Made by a program: the position numbers and the translations under genes. From NCBI GenBank assembly GCA_964605795.1, contig CAZSDZ010000005.1, forward strand, positions 1 through 64,000: a stretch of DNA of 64,000 nucleotides, given 5' to 3'. This document shows positions 45,779 through 54,961 of the stretch, piece after piece. Under the pieces are notes generated by a model. The model did not search any database. It worked only from the letters and a program-made list of their open reading frames with translations, and was not told where the DNA came from. Each line of letters opens with the position of its first letter. Positions within the stretch are counted from its first letter, which is position 1. The stretch is from JAFGOM01 sp964605795 (GTDB lineage: Archaea > Halobacteriota > Methanomicrobia > Methanomicrobiales > Methanospirillaceae).

Positions 45779-46915
45779 TTATATCTCGTTGGTGTTGGCT
45801 TCTTCAGATCTGGATAATGTTTTGAGTATGTTTTCCCAGACTTTTTCGACCGAATGTGATGTGACATCTTCAACCGATTTCAAAGCATTTTTTGAGTATA
45901 ATTCAAGAATATCAGGGTGTTTTAATAATTTAATAATAACTTTTGCAAAGGCTTTATAATCCAGATAATCTGGTATGATAAACCCGTTATAAGAGTCTTT
46001 TACAATATCACAGATGTCTCCGCAATTTGATGATACAACAGGTAAACCACACTTGAGAGATTCTATTGCGGTATAGGGAAAACCTTCTCTTTCAGATGCG
46101 ATGACAGATATCTTACTTCTATTATACCATTCCCATATTTTTGATTGATAACCAGCAAAATGGATTTGATCTGTTAGATCAAGGGATTGAGCCAAACCTT
46201 CGAGGTTTTCTCTCTCATTACCGGTACCCACAATTACAAACCGAATTGAAGGAATAACTTTTTTTATTTCTCCTGTTGCCAGAATAATTGTTTCAATATT
46301 TTTTTCTGGAGACAACCTTCCTAAAAATATTACATCATAATCTTTTTCAATTGAATATTGTTTAAATTGTTCACTGATAATATGAGGCATGATAAAAATT
46401 TTCTTGATATCTATTCCGTTCGTTACAAGATAGTCTTTTGTGTAACTACCCGTTACTGTAATAATATCAAAATTATCTAAAAGGGATAAAACAAACATAT
46501 TTGTAATACTGGACTTCCGCAAAGGACGACAATAGGGAAACTCCCCCAATTTCAGAGACCCAAATAATCTCTGTGTTTCAATCGGTCCTGCGATTAAGGA
46601 TACTCCCACCTTTCGTCTTGTTAACTTACCTGTTATGAGAGCCAGATAACCATGTGGAAAGAGAAGATATGAATGGATCAAGGAGGGCTTTTCAATCAAT
46701 GAATAGTAGATTAATTGTATTAGTTTTATGGGAACTCGGACAATTGGGGCATTAATTCCATATTTAACAGGATTAATATAACATACTTTATCTATACCAT
46801 GACCCGGAGTATCACGAACTAGAACAATCTTCTCGATATTTTTAAGTTTGGTTAGTGGATATAAGATATTCCATATACTTTGATCTCCAAGTTTCATTGT
46901 CATTAAAATTTTCAT
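45779..46915 (-). CDS. Glycosyltransferase family 1/4 (GT-B)
   Basis: 378 residues. GT-B fold with VIFLGRLSPEKNIETII (~195-211), VGTGNERENL, HFAGYQ, and ISVIASEREGFPYTAIESLKCGLPVVSSNCGDICD, the EX7E nucleotide-sugar-binding motif. Transfers a sugar to lipid or protein-linked glycan. It is visibly more AT-rich than its surroundings and uses many AT-ending codons, together with the CapK-like gene, suggesting foreign origin. Confidence 0.88.
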   Translation of the reverse strand: MKILMTMKLGDQSIWNILYPLTKLKNIEKIVLVRDTPGHGIDKVCYINPVKYGINAPIVRVPIKLIQLIYYSLIEKPSLIHSYLLFPHGYLALITGKLTRRKVGVSLIAGPIETQRLFGSLKLGEFPYCRPLRKSSITNMFVLSLLDNFDIITVTGSYTKDYLVTNGIDIKKIFIMPHIISEQFKQYSIEKDYDVIFLGRLSPEKNIETIILATGEIKKVIPSIRFVIVGTGNERENLEGLAQSLDLTDQIHFAGYQSKIWEWYNRSKISVIASEREGFPYTAIESLKCGLPVVSSNCGDICDIVKDSYNGFIIPDYLDYKAFAKVIIKLLKHPDILELYSKNALKSVEDVTSHSVEKVWENILKTLSRSEEANTNEI

Positions 46916-46961
46916 ATGCTACCCTCGTGATATTCAAATAATTGTGAACATTTTAATGCGG

Positions 46962-47072
46962 CTGTTGCACAAATGGTTTCCATCAGTACTATCAAACCAA
47001 TTCACGCTGTGATAAATTTATTAAAACTGATAATTTTGCTTATTATATCACTAAATTGTATTCATGCAACAG
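46962..47072. mobile_element. Possible MITE or IS end remnant, terminal inverted repeats
   Basis: CTGTTGCA at 46962-46969 is the inverse of TGCAACAG at 47065-47072, enclosing a ~95-base AT-rich segment; imperfect pairing extends a few bases further (about 11 of 15). A related GGCTTTTGCATAAG occurs at 48653-48666. Such TTGCA-type ends occur in several IS families, but no transposase is present. Confidence 0.3.
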
Positions 47073-47086
47073 ACTCTAATAGGTCA

Positions 47087-48424
47087 TTATTTCGATATAG
47101 TTTCATTCACAATGAATTTATACTTCCCCGCCCCTGTTCTCCCGATCTTATCAACAAACTCAAACTGAACCTTCCAAGTGGCACTTTTTGACTGGATCAA
47201 CTTCTCTATTGTTACAAGTTGTCCCTCATCAAAATCGTCATCAATAACTAATTTGATTTGAATCTCCTTGACACTTCTTTGCACAACCTGATATTCTTTG
47301 ATCCCCTGGCAGTATTTCCAGAAAATGTATAAAAAAAACCATCCATGAATGTTCTTCCCTTCCGGGGTGACAAGGACATCAACGGTCCGGCCGACTACTT
47401 CATCCAGGAGTGAATAGCTCCGTCCACAATTGCATTTTTCATCTGTGATAGAAACATCATCCCCAGTTTCGTACCTTATAAACGGCATTGAATAATTATG
47501 GAGGCTTGTTGCGAGTATCTGCCCCTCCCCTTCATCCACCTGACAACCATTCGAATCAACAACCTCCGTGACGCTCCGCTCGGTATCGATGTGCAGACCA
47601 GAATGCTCAGAACACTCATAGGCACTGACCCCACCATCATTTAACCCGTACCCGTCATAGACATCACATGCAAACACCCGGCTTATTGTGTCCCGCATGT
47701 AGGGAAAGAGTTTTTCCGCAGTGGTGAACACCGCTGTGGGACGGTGTATGTTTATGTCGTTCTCTTCAAGCCACTTGGCATAGAAATATATAGATGAAGC
47801 ATATCCACGAATAAATTTAGGTTGGAATTTGTTTATAACCTCTGCATAATGTTGCATCTCAACTTGACCCATATCAAATGAAGAGAGATTTTTGAGGTTT
47901 CTTACAATCTCATGGATCTTTGTATGCAATCGGGATTTTGATCCGACATCCAATGAGGAACCGGCTAGAGTAACCATCTTATCGCCAAGAGCAAACCCAC
48001 CATATCCCCATCCCCTATACAGAAGAGCACGGCTTAAAAAACGATCCTCTTTTAGTAATCGATATTGAAGGGGGGTACCGGTTGAGCCTCCAGTTGCAAG
48101 TGTATAATACTTCATTGATGAGATATTCACAGGCTTGAATTCTTCCCAATGCTGCTTGATGGTTTCTTTTTTCAGGAGGGGTAATTTCTGGAGATCCTCA
48201 ATAGTACATATATCCCCAGGTGTAAGTTTCAGCTCTTTGAAGAGTATGTGATAATAGGGAACGCTATTATAAGCAAATGATATCAAAAATCTTAGCTTTT
48301 TCTCTTGCTCTTCTTTCAACTCACAAAACGGTCGCCATTGGCTCCTTACCAGATGCTTGTATGTTTGATAGAATGACGGTTCAACAAGATTGTGTCCTAT
48401 AATAAATAAATGTTTTTTGAACAT
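47087..48424 (-). CDS. CapK/PaaK-like adenylate-forming enzyme
   Basis: 445 residues of the phenylacetate-CoA ligase-like ANL family: ATGGSTGTPLQ (P-loop-like), GYGLNDGGVSAYEC, PFIRYETGDDV and CGRSYSLLDEVVGRTVD. CapK-type members are frequently in surface polysaccharide clusters and activate an acyl group for glycan modification. The start ATG immediately follows a TGA of a short upstream frame. AT-rich like its neighbour glycosyltransferase; together they form a small patch of surface glycan genes. Confidence 0.82.
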   Translation of the reverse strand: MFKKHLFIIGHNLVEPSFYQTYKHLVRSQWRPFCELKEEQEKKLRFLISFAYNSVPYYHILFKELKLTPGDICTIEDLQKLPLLKKETIKQHWEEFKPVNISSMKYYTLATGGSTGTPLQYRLLKEDRFLSRALLYRGWGYGGFALGDKMVTLAGSSLDVGSKSRLHTKIHEIVRNLKNLSSFDMGQVEMQHYAEVINKFQPKFIRGYASSIYFYAKWLEENDINIHRPTAVFTTAEKLFPYMRDTISRVFACDVYDGYGLNDGGVSAYECSEHSGLHIDTERSVTEVVDSNGCQVDEGEGQILATSLHNYSMPFIRYETGDDVSITDEKCNCGRSYSLLDEVVGRTVDVLVTPEGKNIHGWFFLYIFWKYCQGIKEYQVVQRSVKEIQIKLVIDDDFDEGQLVTIEKLIQSKSATWKVQFEFVDKIGRTGAGKYKFIVNETISK

Positions 48425-48906
48425 TCAGGTCGTCTCTCTTAACCCTATTAAAAAATTTCTTGATTCCTCATATGCCTTAACAATAGCAAGTAGCGATGAG
48501 TCAACCGCTCTGACCATTACAATAAGAGAGCATATGTACGAGCTTAATACCTTTACACCTACTGCATCTTCTGCTCTTGTATACGAAGGTTCGCATGCCT
48601 GCAGATGGCGATTATTGCAGTCGATTGCACGATGCTTCTGCATTACTAAGAGGCTTTTGCATAAGTAAAATCATGAAATAATAACATAACTGAAAAACTC
48701 AATCTACTTATTTCCCTCGAAGATGATGGAAATAGGGGGAACATCAGGTCTGTGATTTAAGAAATATCTTTTTACTAATTCCTACATCTGATATATTCTT
48801 CCACGTATTATTAAAAATATTTATTTCGAATTCCCAAATATTATGCCTTTTTATATATCTATGGCATATGATAAGGTAATACGTATTCATGCAATTGTTT
48901 TGGCAA
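48425..48906. other. AT-rich intergenic region with a possible gene fragment
   Basis: About 480 bases. The left part (48425-48643, leftward) contains a 72-codon frame whose TGA abuts the CapK ATG; its second half looks protein-like (helical, KAYEESRNFL) but I recognise no family, so it may be the 3' remnant of a lost gene. The right part (48660-48900) is very AT-rich, with TTTTTATATATC near 48850 as a TATA-like box. No IS transposase. Confidence 0.35.
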
Positions 48907-49311
48907 TTACAGGCAAATTAGGGTAAGATGATATGTCTCATCCTCACCCGTCTCTTCCCAGGGACGCTGGTATATGCCATCAAACTCATAGGTTCCCGGT
49001 GCAGTAGCAGAAAGGGTCCATTTCTGGAATCCTCCCTCACCAACCATCCCGGGAACGTTATCTGAAATAAACTCCTGGTCCGTGATAACGAGATTACCGG
49101 TGGTTTTTACTGTCCATTCATACCCGGTTGTCGGGTTGGATGCCAATGATATCGTAACAATATCATTCATCCCGACCGTGTCGGTATCTCCGTTATCCTC
49201 CATGGTAAATGCATGTACTGGTCTTTGCTCGATACATCCTGCGAGAAAGAGGGCAACAAAGACGAGAAATAACAGGATGAAATATCTCTGAAGAAATCGC
49301 TTCGTATTCAT
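48907..49311 (-). CDS. Chagasin-like cysteine peptidase inhibitor (I42), lipoprotein
   Basis: 134 residues. A hydrophobic N-terminus with lipobox-like LFLAGC, then a beta-sandwich domain with the three inhibitory loops of the I42 family: NPTTGYEW, GEGGFQKW and YQRPWEE. Such proteins block papain-family (C1) peptidases. A secreted papain-like peptidase lies 3.6 kb away (52916), and a C11 peptidase at 42753. Divergent from the antiporter gene. Confidence 0.85.
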   Translation of the reverse strand: MNTKRFLQRYFILLFLVFVALFLAGCIEQRPVHAFTMEDNGDTDTVGMNDIVTISLASNPTTGYEWTVKTTGNLVITDQEFISDNVPGMVGEGGFQKWTLSATAPGTYEFDGIYQRPWEETGEDETYHLTLICL

Positions 49312-49395
49312 AGGAGAAGATCGGAACTATCGGTATTAAAGGTATGGTTGGTTCCAAATGAATAAACCCAATGATAACCTTGAATGTAAACAGAA

Positions 49396-51387
49396 ATGGA
49401 TCTCTCCTTTGATATCAGTGCGCTTTCCGATCTGTTGATTATCTTTCTTTTGGCAATCGGAGTACTCATCGTCACGTACCGGTTCAAAATACCATCAGTT
49501 GTCGGTTTTTTACTCACCGGAATCATCCTCGGACCGGGCGGTTTCTCTATAATCACCGATACAACCTCAATCGCTTTCTTTGCCGAGATAGGAGTTATAT
49601 TTCTGCTCTTTACGATAGGACTGGAGTTTTCATTTGAACATCTCTTAAAAAGCAGAAAGATCGTTTTATTCGGCGGTGCACTCCAGGTTTTTCTGACCAT
49701 CGCTTTCGTCTCTATTCCTGCGATTCAATTAGGTATAGATTACCGTACTGCCATCTTTGTCGGCATGCTCATCTCCCTCTCAAGTACTGCCATCGTGATG
49801 CGCCTCTTGCAGGAACGGGGTGAGATAGACAGTCCCCACGGACGTTCCTGTCTTGGAATCCTGATATTCCAGGATTTAATAATCATTCCGATGATGCTTG
49901 TTATCCCTGTCCTGGCCGGTAAAGAAGGGGGTGAAACACCTTCACTGCTCTTTATGCTTGCCGGGGGCTGTTTTATCATTCTTCTTGTCTATGTTCTGAG
50001 CCGGTACCTCGTCCCGGCCCTGCTTACGTATGCAGCTAGTTTCAAGAGCAGGGAGATGTTTATCTTTACCGTTGTCGGTACCTGTCTGGCAATCACCTAC
50101 CTGACCGATGCGATAGGTCTCTCACTGGCTCTTGGAGCTTTCCTTGCCGGCCTGATTATCTCAGAATCAGAGTACAGTACCCATGCGATGTATAACGTCC
50201 TGCCTTTCCGGGATATATTCACCAGCTTTTTCTTTATCTCAATCGGAATGCTCTTCTCAACCGGGTTTCTTTTCACGCATCCAAGTGAGATAATCCTTCT
50301 TTCTATCGGCGTTATCGGAGTTAAGATTGCAACCGGTATCTTTTCTACCATCCTCATTGGTCTTTCACCGCGTGCATCCGTAATAACCGGGTTCTCACTT
50401 GCACAGGTGGGTGAGTTCTCCTTCATCCTTGCAACAACCGGATTTTCTGCAGGACTTATTATCGGGGACGAGTACCTGACCATAATGACGGTCGCCATCT
50501 GTACCATGGCACTGACACCGGTTCTTATGTCTCTCTCTACCCGGTTCGCACCGGTTATTGCCCCAAAACTCTCTTTTTTTGTCAGGGCAAATAAAAATCT
50601 TGATTTTTCCACCTGTGATGAGACAAACCTCTGTGACCATATCATCATCGCCGGTTTTGGTCTGTGCGGAAAACACATTGCACGAACCGCTAAAATCGCC
50701 AGGATTCCATACATCATTCTTGAGACAAACCCGGACACGGTCAGGAGGGAGAAGGATCATGACCAGCCGATTCTGTTTGGGGATGCAGGGCAGGCTGATA
50801 TCCTTAAAAAAGCAGGAATAGACTGTGCACGGGTCCTTGTTATTGTGATTAACGATCCCTATGCCATCCAGCAGATTGTCAAGGTTGCCCGATCAATTTC
50901 AGAAGGACTCTTTATTATCGTCAGGACTAACTATACCGGAGAGGTCACCACCCTGCTTGATTTAGGGGCAAATGAGGTCATTTCACAGGAATTTGAGACA
51001 TCTGTCGAGATATTCTCCCGGATTTTGCAGAAGTACCTGGTTCCGGAAGAAGATATCATTGAGATGGTAGATGATATCCGTGCAGACGGGTACCAGATGC
51101 TGCGATCCTTAAAAACCCCAGATATCACCTTTGATGACCTGCGCCGCCATATACCAGATGTAACGATTGAAAGTATTAAAATAAAGGGAGGATCGTACGG
51201 TATCGGAAAGACCCTTGCTGAGTTAAATATCCGTTCCCGTTTCGGAGTGACCGTTGTTGCGGCAAAGAAAAAAGGTGCAACCATCGTCAACCCAGGAGGG
51301 GAATATATCATCGATGCAGATGATATTCTGGTACTGATCGGGTATCCCGAACAGATAGGACAGGCCTTTTTGTCAGATGAGACCTGA
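49396..51387 (+). CDS. CPA2 cation:proton antiporter with TrkA-N/TrkA-C (KefB-like)
   Basis: 663 residues. About 12-13 transmembrane helices (1-385) with the conserved GFLLTGIILGP and ALGAFLAGLIISES segments, followed by a Rossmann TrkA-N domain (~415-535; IIAGFGLCGKHIAR, nucleotide-binding) and TrkA-C domain (~570-655; VEISIKIKGGSYGIGKTLAEL-type). Resembles KefB/KefC, which exchange K+ for H+. With the P2C ATPase and the two TrkA genes it points to careful control of potassium. Glutathione-type regulation is unlikely here; ligand unknown. Confidence 0.92.
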   Translation: MDLSFDISALSDLLIIFLLAIGVLIVTYRFKIPSVVGFLLTGIILGPGGFSIITDTTSIAFFAEIGVIFLLFTIGLEFSFEHLLKSRKIVLFGGALQVFLTIAFVSIPAIQLGIDYRTAIFVGMLISLSSTAIVMRLLQERGEIDSPHGRSCLGILIFQDLIIIPMMLVIPVLAGKEGGETPSLLFMLAGGCFIILLVYVLSRYLVPALLTYAASFKSREMFIFTVVGTCLAITYLTDAIGLSLALGAFLAGLIISESEYSTHAMYNVLPFRDIFTSFFFISIGMLFSTGFLFTHPSEIILLSIGVIGVKIATGIFSTILIGLSPRASVITGFSLAQVGEFSFILATTGFSAGLIIGDEYLTIMTVAICTMALTPVLMSLSTRFAPVIAPKLSFFVRANKNLDFSTCDETNLCDHIIIAGFGLCGKHIARTAKIARIPYIILETNPDTVRREKDHDQPILFGDAGQADILKKAGIDCARVLVIVINDPYAIQQIVKVARSISEGLFIIVRTNYTGEVTTLLDLGANEVISQEFETSVEIFSRILQKYLVPEEDIIEMVDDIRADGYQMLRSLKTPDITFDDLRRHIPDVTIESIKIKGGSYGIGKTLAELNIRSRFGVTVVAAKKKGATIVNPGGEYIIDADDILVLIGYPEQIGQAFLSDET

Positions 51388-51417
51388 TTCTGGTTGAAAA
51401 AAAAGGAGAGGAAAGAA

Positions 51418-51966
51418 ATGAGTGGCCAGACCGGGCTGATATGGCGTATGAACCGTTTACAGAGCAGATTTTTATCCTCTCCCCTGCTTCATTCCCTCCT
51501 GTTATCTCTCCTATGTCTCTGTTTCCTCGCTTCTTTGGCATCTGCAGCCGATGATGCCTACACCGAAATGGCAGAAGATTTGCTCGCCCTTATCGAAGAA
51601 GCAGGCTTGAAAGATGGTGTCTCTTCCGAGATTGTAGCACTTGTCAGGGATGATGTCAGGGCAGCACTCTACAGAGAGGCAGGAGCTAAAACGGCTGATT
51701 CATTTCTCTTACTCCTCACAAGGGCTGCAGAGAATCAGATTGCAATTCTTAAGGGATACCGTTTTTCCGGATCAAACCAGGAGGAGCTCCTCTCTTCAGG
51801 AATGCTTATGCGTATCATATCAGGAGAAGGTATAGAGGACCTGACCGGCTGGTACTCAGATAATTCCCAGACAAATCTTTTTGGGGAGGAGAGAAAAACA
51901 ATTCTTTCTGATATTACTGCACTCTATAACCTGCTCAATCAACCGGTTCCGTTCATCCCTTTTTAG
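51418..51966 (+). CDS. Exported protein, unknown function
   Basis: 182 residues from Met at 51418, preceded by GGAGAGG six bases upstream. A signal peptide (hydrophobic core about residues 20-43) ends in SLASAADD. The mature part is helical and acidic with EDLLALIEEAGL, no motif I recognise. It starts 30 bases after the antiporter stop, possibly cotranscribed. Met at 51394 is a less likely alternative. Confidence 0.6.
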   Translation: MSGQTGLIWRMNRLQSRFLSSPLLHSLLLSLLCLCFLASLASAADDAYTEMAEDLLALIEEAGLKDGVSSEIVALVRDDVRAALYREAGAKTADSFLLLLTRAAENQIAILKGYRFSGSNQEELLSSGMLMRIISGEGIEDLTGWYSDNSQTNLFGEERKTILSDITALYNLLNQPVPFIPF

Positions 51967-52005
51967 GAATAATACACAATCCCTTTCCTTTTCCATAATT
52001 GCGGA

Positions 52006-52407
52006 TTATAGAATATTCTCAATATAGCGATATGCCTGTGAGTATGCATCCCGTCCGGTAAAGGAGATAAGAACGGCGGCACCATCAGTTATCTGTATAC
52101 AGGGTTTTCTCTCTCTAACAGAGAATACAAGTTCCAGAAGTTCTATCTCCCCGATACGAATTCCTCTTGCCACGTTCCCGGCAGGTTGCAGTGAGAGTAT
52201 CTCTTCAGTCATCAGACCAGGATATGTCCTGAAATAGTAGTAAAAAACCTGGTACGCATTGAGAAGATCTGAAGTGAGAAGTTCATCCCTGATATCTTCA
52301 GAAAAGGAATCAAGCTCTGTAGCGATACAGGATACATCTTCCTCGCAGCGGGCAAAAAGACCGTCTGCGATAATACCCAGGGTCTCATAGGGAGCTGCTC
52401 TGTCCAT
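52006..52407 (-). CDS. Cytosolic protein of unknown function
   Basis: 133 residues, largely helical for the first ~75 with a Cys pair (FARCEEDVSCIATE), then a beta-rich half (GIRIGEIELLELVFSV, IQITDGAAVLISF). It resembles roadblock/profilin-like layout only vaguely; no firm assignment. Convergent with the exported protein gene. Start Met with no clear ribosome binding site. Confidence 0.5.
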   Translation of the reverse strand: MDRAAPYETLGIIADGLFARCEEDVSCIATELDSFSEDIRDELLTSDLLNAYQVFYYYFRTYPGLMTEEILSLQPAGNVARGIRIGEIELLELVFSVRERKPCIQITDGAAVLISFTGRDAYSQAYRYIENIL

Positions 52408-52915
52408 CTGTACAACAACCGTTCTGTGAGATAATATAACGATCCAAAAAACCAGATTCAGGAGATCGAAAAAATTTATCCCAGATGACCAGAGGTCGTG
52501 TAATCGCAGATGATAATAGTCATGAAAATGGGTTTATTTTGGAAAATCTTATAATGACAAGTATATTCTCGGAAATACTCCTGAATGAATCAGGTAACCA
52601 TCCTACCGGTTTTCTTCCGCGCAGACCTTTGCATGATGCCAGCTCTTTGAAAAAGACGTGAAGAGAGATGAAACAATGAGCCCCTCTCACCACCGTTAGA
52701 GATCCTGTCGGAACGACAGGAATGATATTACTGAAAGGATGAAGATATATCGATTCTTCAGAAAGAACCGATTTTATTGATGACCCAGATATTTTCAGAG
52801 AACCATGACGTCGTACCCACCCGTTAAACTCTCATGATGCACGAGAAAAACATTATATCTATACACAGTACTATTAGGCAACATAGAACCGATTCGGATT
52901 CGGGAGGGGGGTTTC
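52408..52915. other. Intergenic region with a hairpin and promoter of the C1 peptidase
   Basis: About 508 bases with no supported gene. It holds a perfect hairpin at 52703-52721 and the strong ribosome binding site GGGAGGGGGG just before the ATG at 52916. Small frames seen here have no protein-like features. Confidence 0.45.
52703..52721. other. Perfect 8-bp hairpin with 3-base loop
   Basis: TCCTGTCG - GAA - CGACAGGA. G+C-rich stem, not followed by a T-run, about 195 bases before the C1 peptidase gene. Could be an operator, a structured leader or an RNA stem. Confidence 0.4.
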
Positions 52916-54787
52916 ATGAAACATGCACTATTAAAACCATATCTATGGATAATCACCGCTATTCTTATCCTCATACTTACCGGCATCATATCTGCAACTG
53001 GCGACAGTCCCGGGGGTGGTCTTGCACCGGATACGAGCGACATTCCTGCCGTTACAGGAGGAGAAGACTATTCTGGAGATCTCTTATTCCAGTATATCGC
53101 AGACAAAGAGAAGGGATTGGAGGTTACAGGGGTTGCGGGGTCCGATACCCTGCATAAGGCACCGATAAACCCTCATCTTATTGCCTATCTTGCAGGTGCG
53201 TCTGATATTCATGCCCAGGAAGAACCAGAAGAAGGAAGTTTCGGATACATCCCAGGTCCTATCGATCTCTCGTACCTGAACGGAATTACACTATTCTCTT
53301 CTCCTGGTTCTGTTACGACATCATCAGACCCGCTTTTATCCAGTTATAGTCTCCGGACCCTTGGCCGGGTCACACCGGTCAGGAACCAGGGTTCTTGTGG
53401 ATCCTGCTGGGCATTTGCAACGATGGGATCCATGGAATCAAACCTGATGCCTGAAGAGAACCTGGACCTCTCTGAGGATAATCTCAAGACCCATAAACTC
53501 TATGACTGGGCGCAGTGCCAGGGGGGAAATGCATTCATCTCACTTGCTTATTTCACACGATGGAACGGACCAGTATATGAGAGCGATGACCCTTACTCTG
53601 CCGGGGTCTCGACAGTCCTAAATCTCCCCCCTCGCCGGCACGTTCAGGAAGCACTGGTCATCCCGAATAAGCCATATCCCCTGACAAACGTAGCCGATCT
53701 CGATGATATCAAGACGGCTGTCAGGGATTACGGCGGTGTGATGACGCTGATGTATGCAACCGGTGACTGGTACAGGTATACCGGAACCTCGCTTCCCAAC
53801 CATGCCGTTGTTATCGTCGGATGGGATGATTCGTATCACCGGTCAGGATACTCACCAGACGGTGCATTCCTGATGCGGAACAGTTGGGGGTCCTCCTGGG
53901 GAGACGGCGGATACTTCTGGGCATCGTATTATGACAAGTATATCGGAACCGATAATTTTGTCTTCTCCAATGCCGAACCGGTTGAGAATTATGATTATAT
54001 CTACAGCCATGATCCTCTGGGCTGGACAGGGAATATCGGATATAATTCACATACGGGCTGGTTCTCAAACGTCTTTACCGCAACCGGATCCCAGCAGATA
54101 ACGGGAGTGGGCTTTATCTGCGGTGAGGCAGGAGGCTCACAGCTCCTCGAGGAAGAAGGAGAGATACGGGTAGCAGCACTGCCTGAGTCTCCGTACGAGA
54201 TCTTTATCTATCGTGGTTGTACCGCCGGCAATCCCCGGAGCGGGACACTGGTATCCCAGACATCAGGAACGATAACGGTCCCGGGATACCATACCATCCC
54301 AGTGCCCCCGGTTACGGTCAGTGCAGCTGAGACTTTTTCAGTTGTGATAAGACTTACCTATCCCCTCTCAACAGAACCAATCCCGGTAGAAGACAGGATA
54401 CCCGGAGTTACCTCACAGGCATCTTCACTTGCCGGCCAGAGTTATATCAGTCCAGACGGGACAGCCTGGACCGATCTGAAATCAACATCTCTCTGTCCCC
54501 ATGCAAATGTCTGTATCAAGGCTTATAGCGAAGATTACACCCCCTTACTTGCAGATTTCCTCTTCTGGCCTACCCAAGGCGTTGCACCGCTGAAAGTTTA
54601 CTTTGTCGACAAATCGTCAGGAATACCGCCCGGATCATCCTACCAGTGGGATCTCGACGAAGACGGCATCACCGATTGGACCGGACCTGGTCCGGTGAAC
54701 TACACGTATCTCTCACCCGGCGAATATACGGTGAATCTTACCATCTCTTCCCTTGACGGGACTGTTTCTGTTACCAAGTCACTATAA
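52916..54787 (+). CDS. Exported papain-like (C1) peptidase with lectin-like and PKD domains
   Basis: 623 residues. An N-terminal signal anchor (residues 8-27), a pro-region (~30-140), then the C1 domain (~140-340) with Gln158 and Cys164 in NQGSCGSCWAF, His296 in PNHAVVIVGWD and Asn322 in MRNSWGSSWGDGG. A lectin-like/beta domain (~340-535) and a C-terminal PKD domain (~540-623) follow. Acts outside the cell, on proteins of the envelope or environment. The PKD ends abruptly, without membrane anchor. The chagasin-like inhibitor nearby is a plausible partner. Confidence 0.9.
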   Translation: MKHALLKPYLWIITAILILILTGIISATGDSPGGGLAPDTSDIPAVTGGEDYSGDLLFQYIADKEKGLEVTGVAGSDTLHKAPINPHLIAYLAGASDIHAQEEPEEGSFGYIPGPIDLSYLNGITLFSSPGSVTTSSDPLLSSYSLRTLGRVTPVRNQGSCGSCWAFATMGSMESNLMPEENLDLSEDNLKTHKLYDWAQCQGGNAFISLAYFTRWNGPVYESDDPYSAGVSTVLNLPPRRHVQEALVIPNKPYPLTNVADLDDIKTAVRDYGGVMTLMYATGDWYRYTGTSLPNHAVVIVGWDDSYHRSGYSPDGAFLMRNSWGSSWGDGGYFWASYYDKYIGTDNFVFSNAEPVENYDYIYSHDPLGWTGNIGYNSHTGWFSNVFTATGSQQITGVGFICGEAGGSQLLEEEGEIRVAALPESPYEIFIYRGCTAGNPRSGTLVSQTSGTITVPGYHTIPVPPVTVSAAETFSVVIRLTYPLSTEPIPVEDRIPGVTSQASSLAGQSYISPDGTAWTDLKSTSLCPHANVCIKAYSEDYTPLLADFLFWPTQGVAPLKVYFVDKSSGIPPGSSYQWDLDEDGITDWTGPGPVNYTYLSPGEYTVNLTISSLDGTVSVTKSL

Positions 54788-54811
54788 TCAATTGTTCCCT
54801 AGTCTCTTCTC

Positions 54812-54818
54812 TTTTTTT
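54812..54818 (+). terminator. T-run terminator after the C1 peptidase
   Basis: Seven T 25 bases after the stop codon at 54787. Confidence 0.4.
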
Positions 54819-54961
54819 GGAGTATGAGTGAGAGGTGATCCTTAAGAGAGTACATATCCCTGTACAATATGGGGTGTAGATCTGATCAGCACACCTCTCG
54901 TATGAATCGTAATGAAAAGAGACAGCGGTAGTTGAAAAACAGTAATACGCAGAAATAGGAG

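Noticed and set aside
48425..48643. 72-codon frame ending directly at the CapK-like start
   Set aside because: Protein-like in part, but no family is recognised and the region has other decay signs; noted as possible remnant only.
46962..48666. Complete insertion sequence enclosing the CapK-like gene
   Set aside because: The ends differ in sequence and orientation, there is no transposase and no target duplication was seen.
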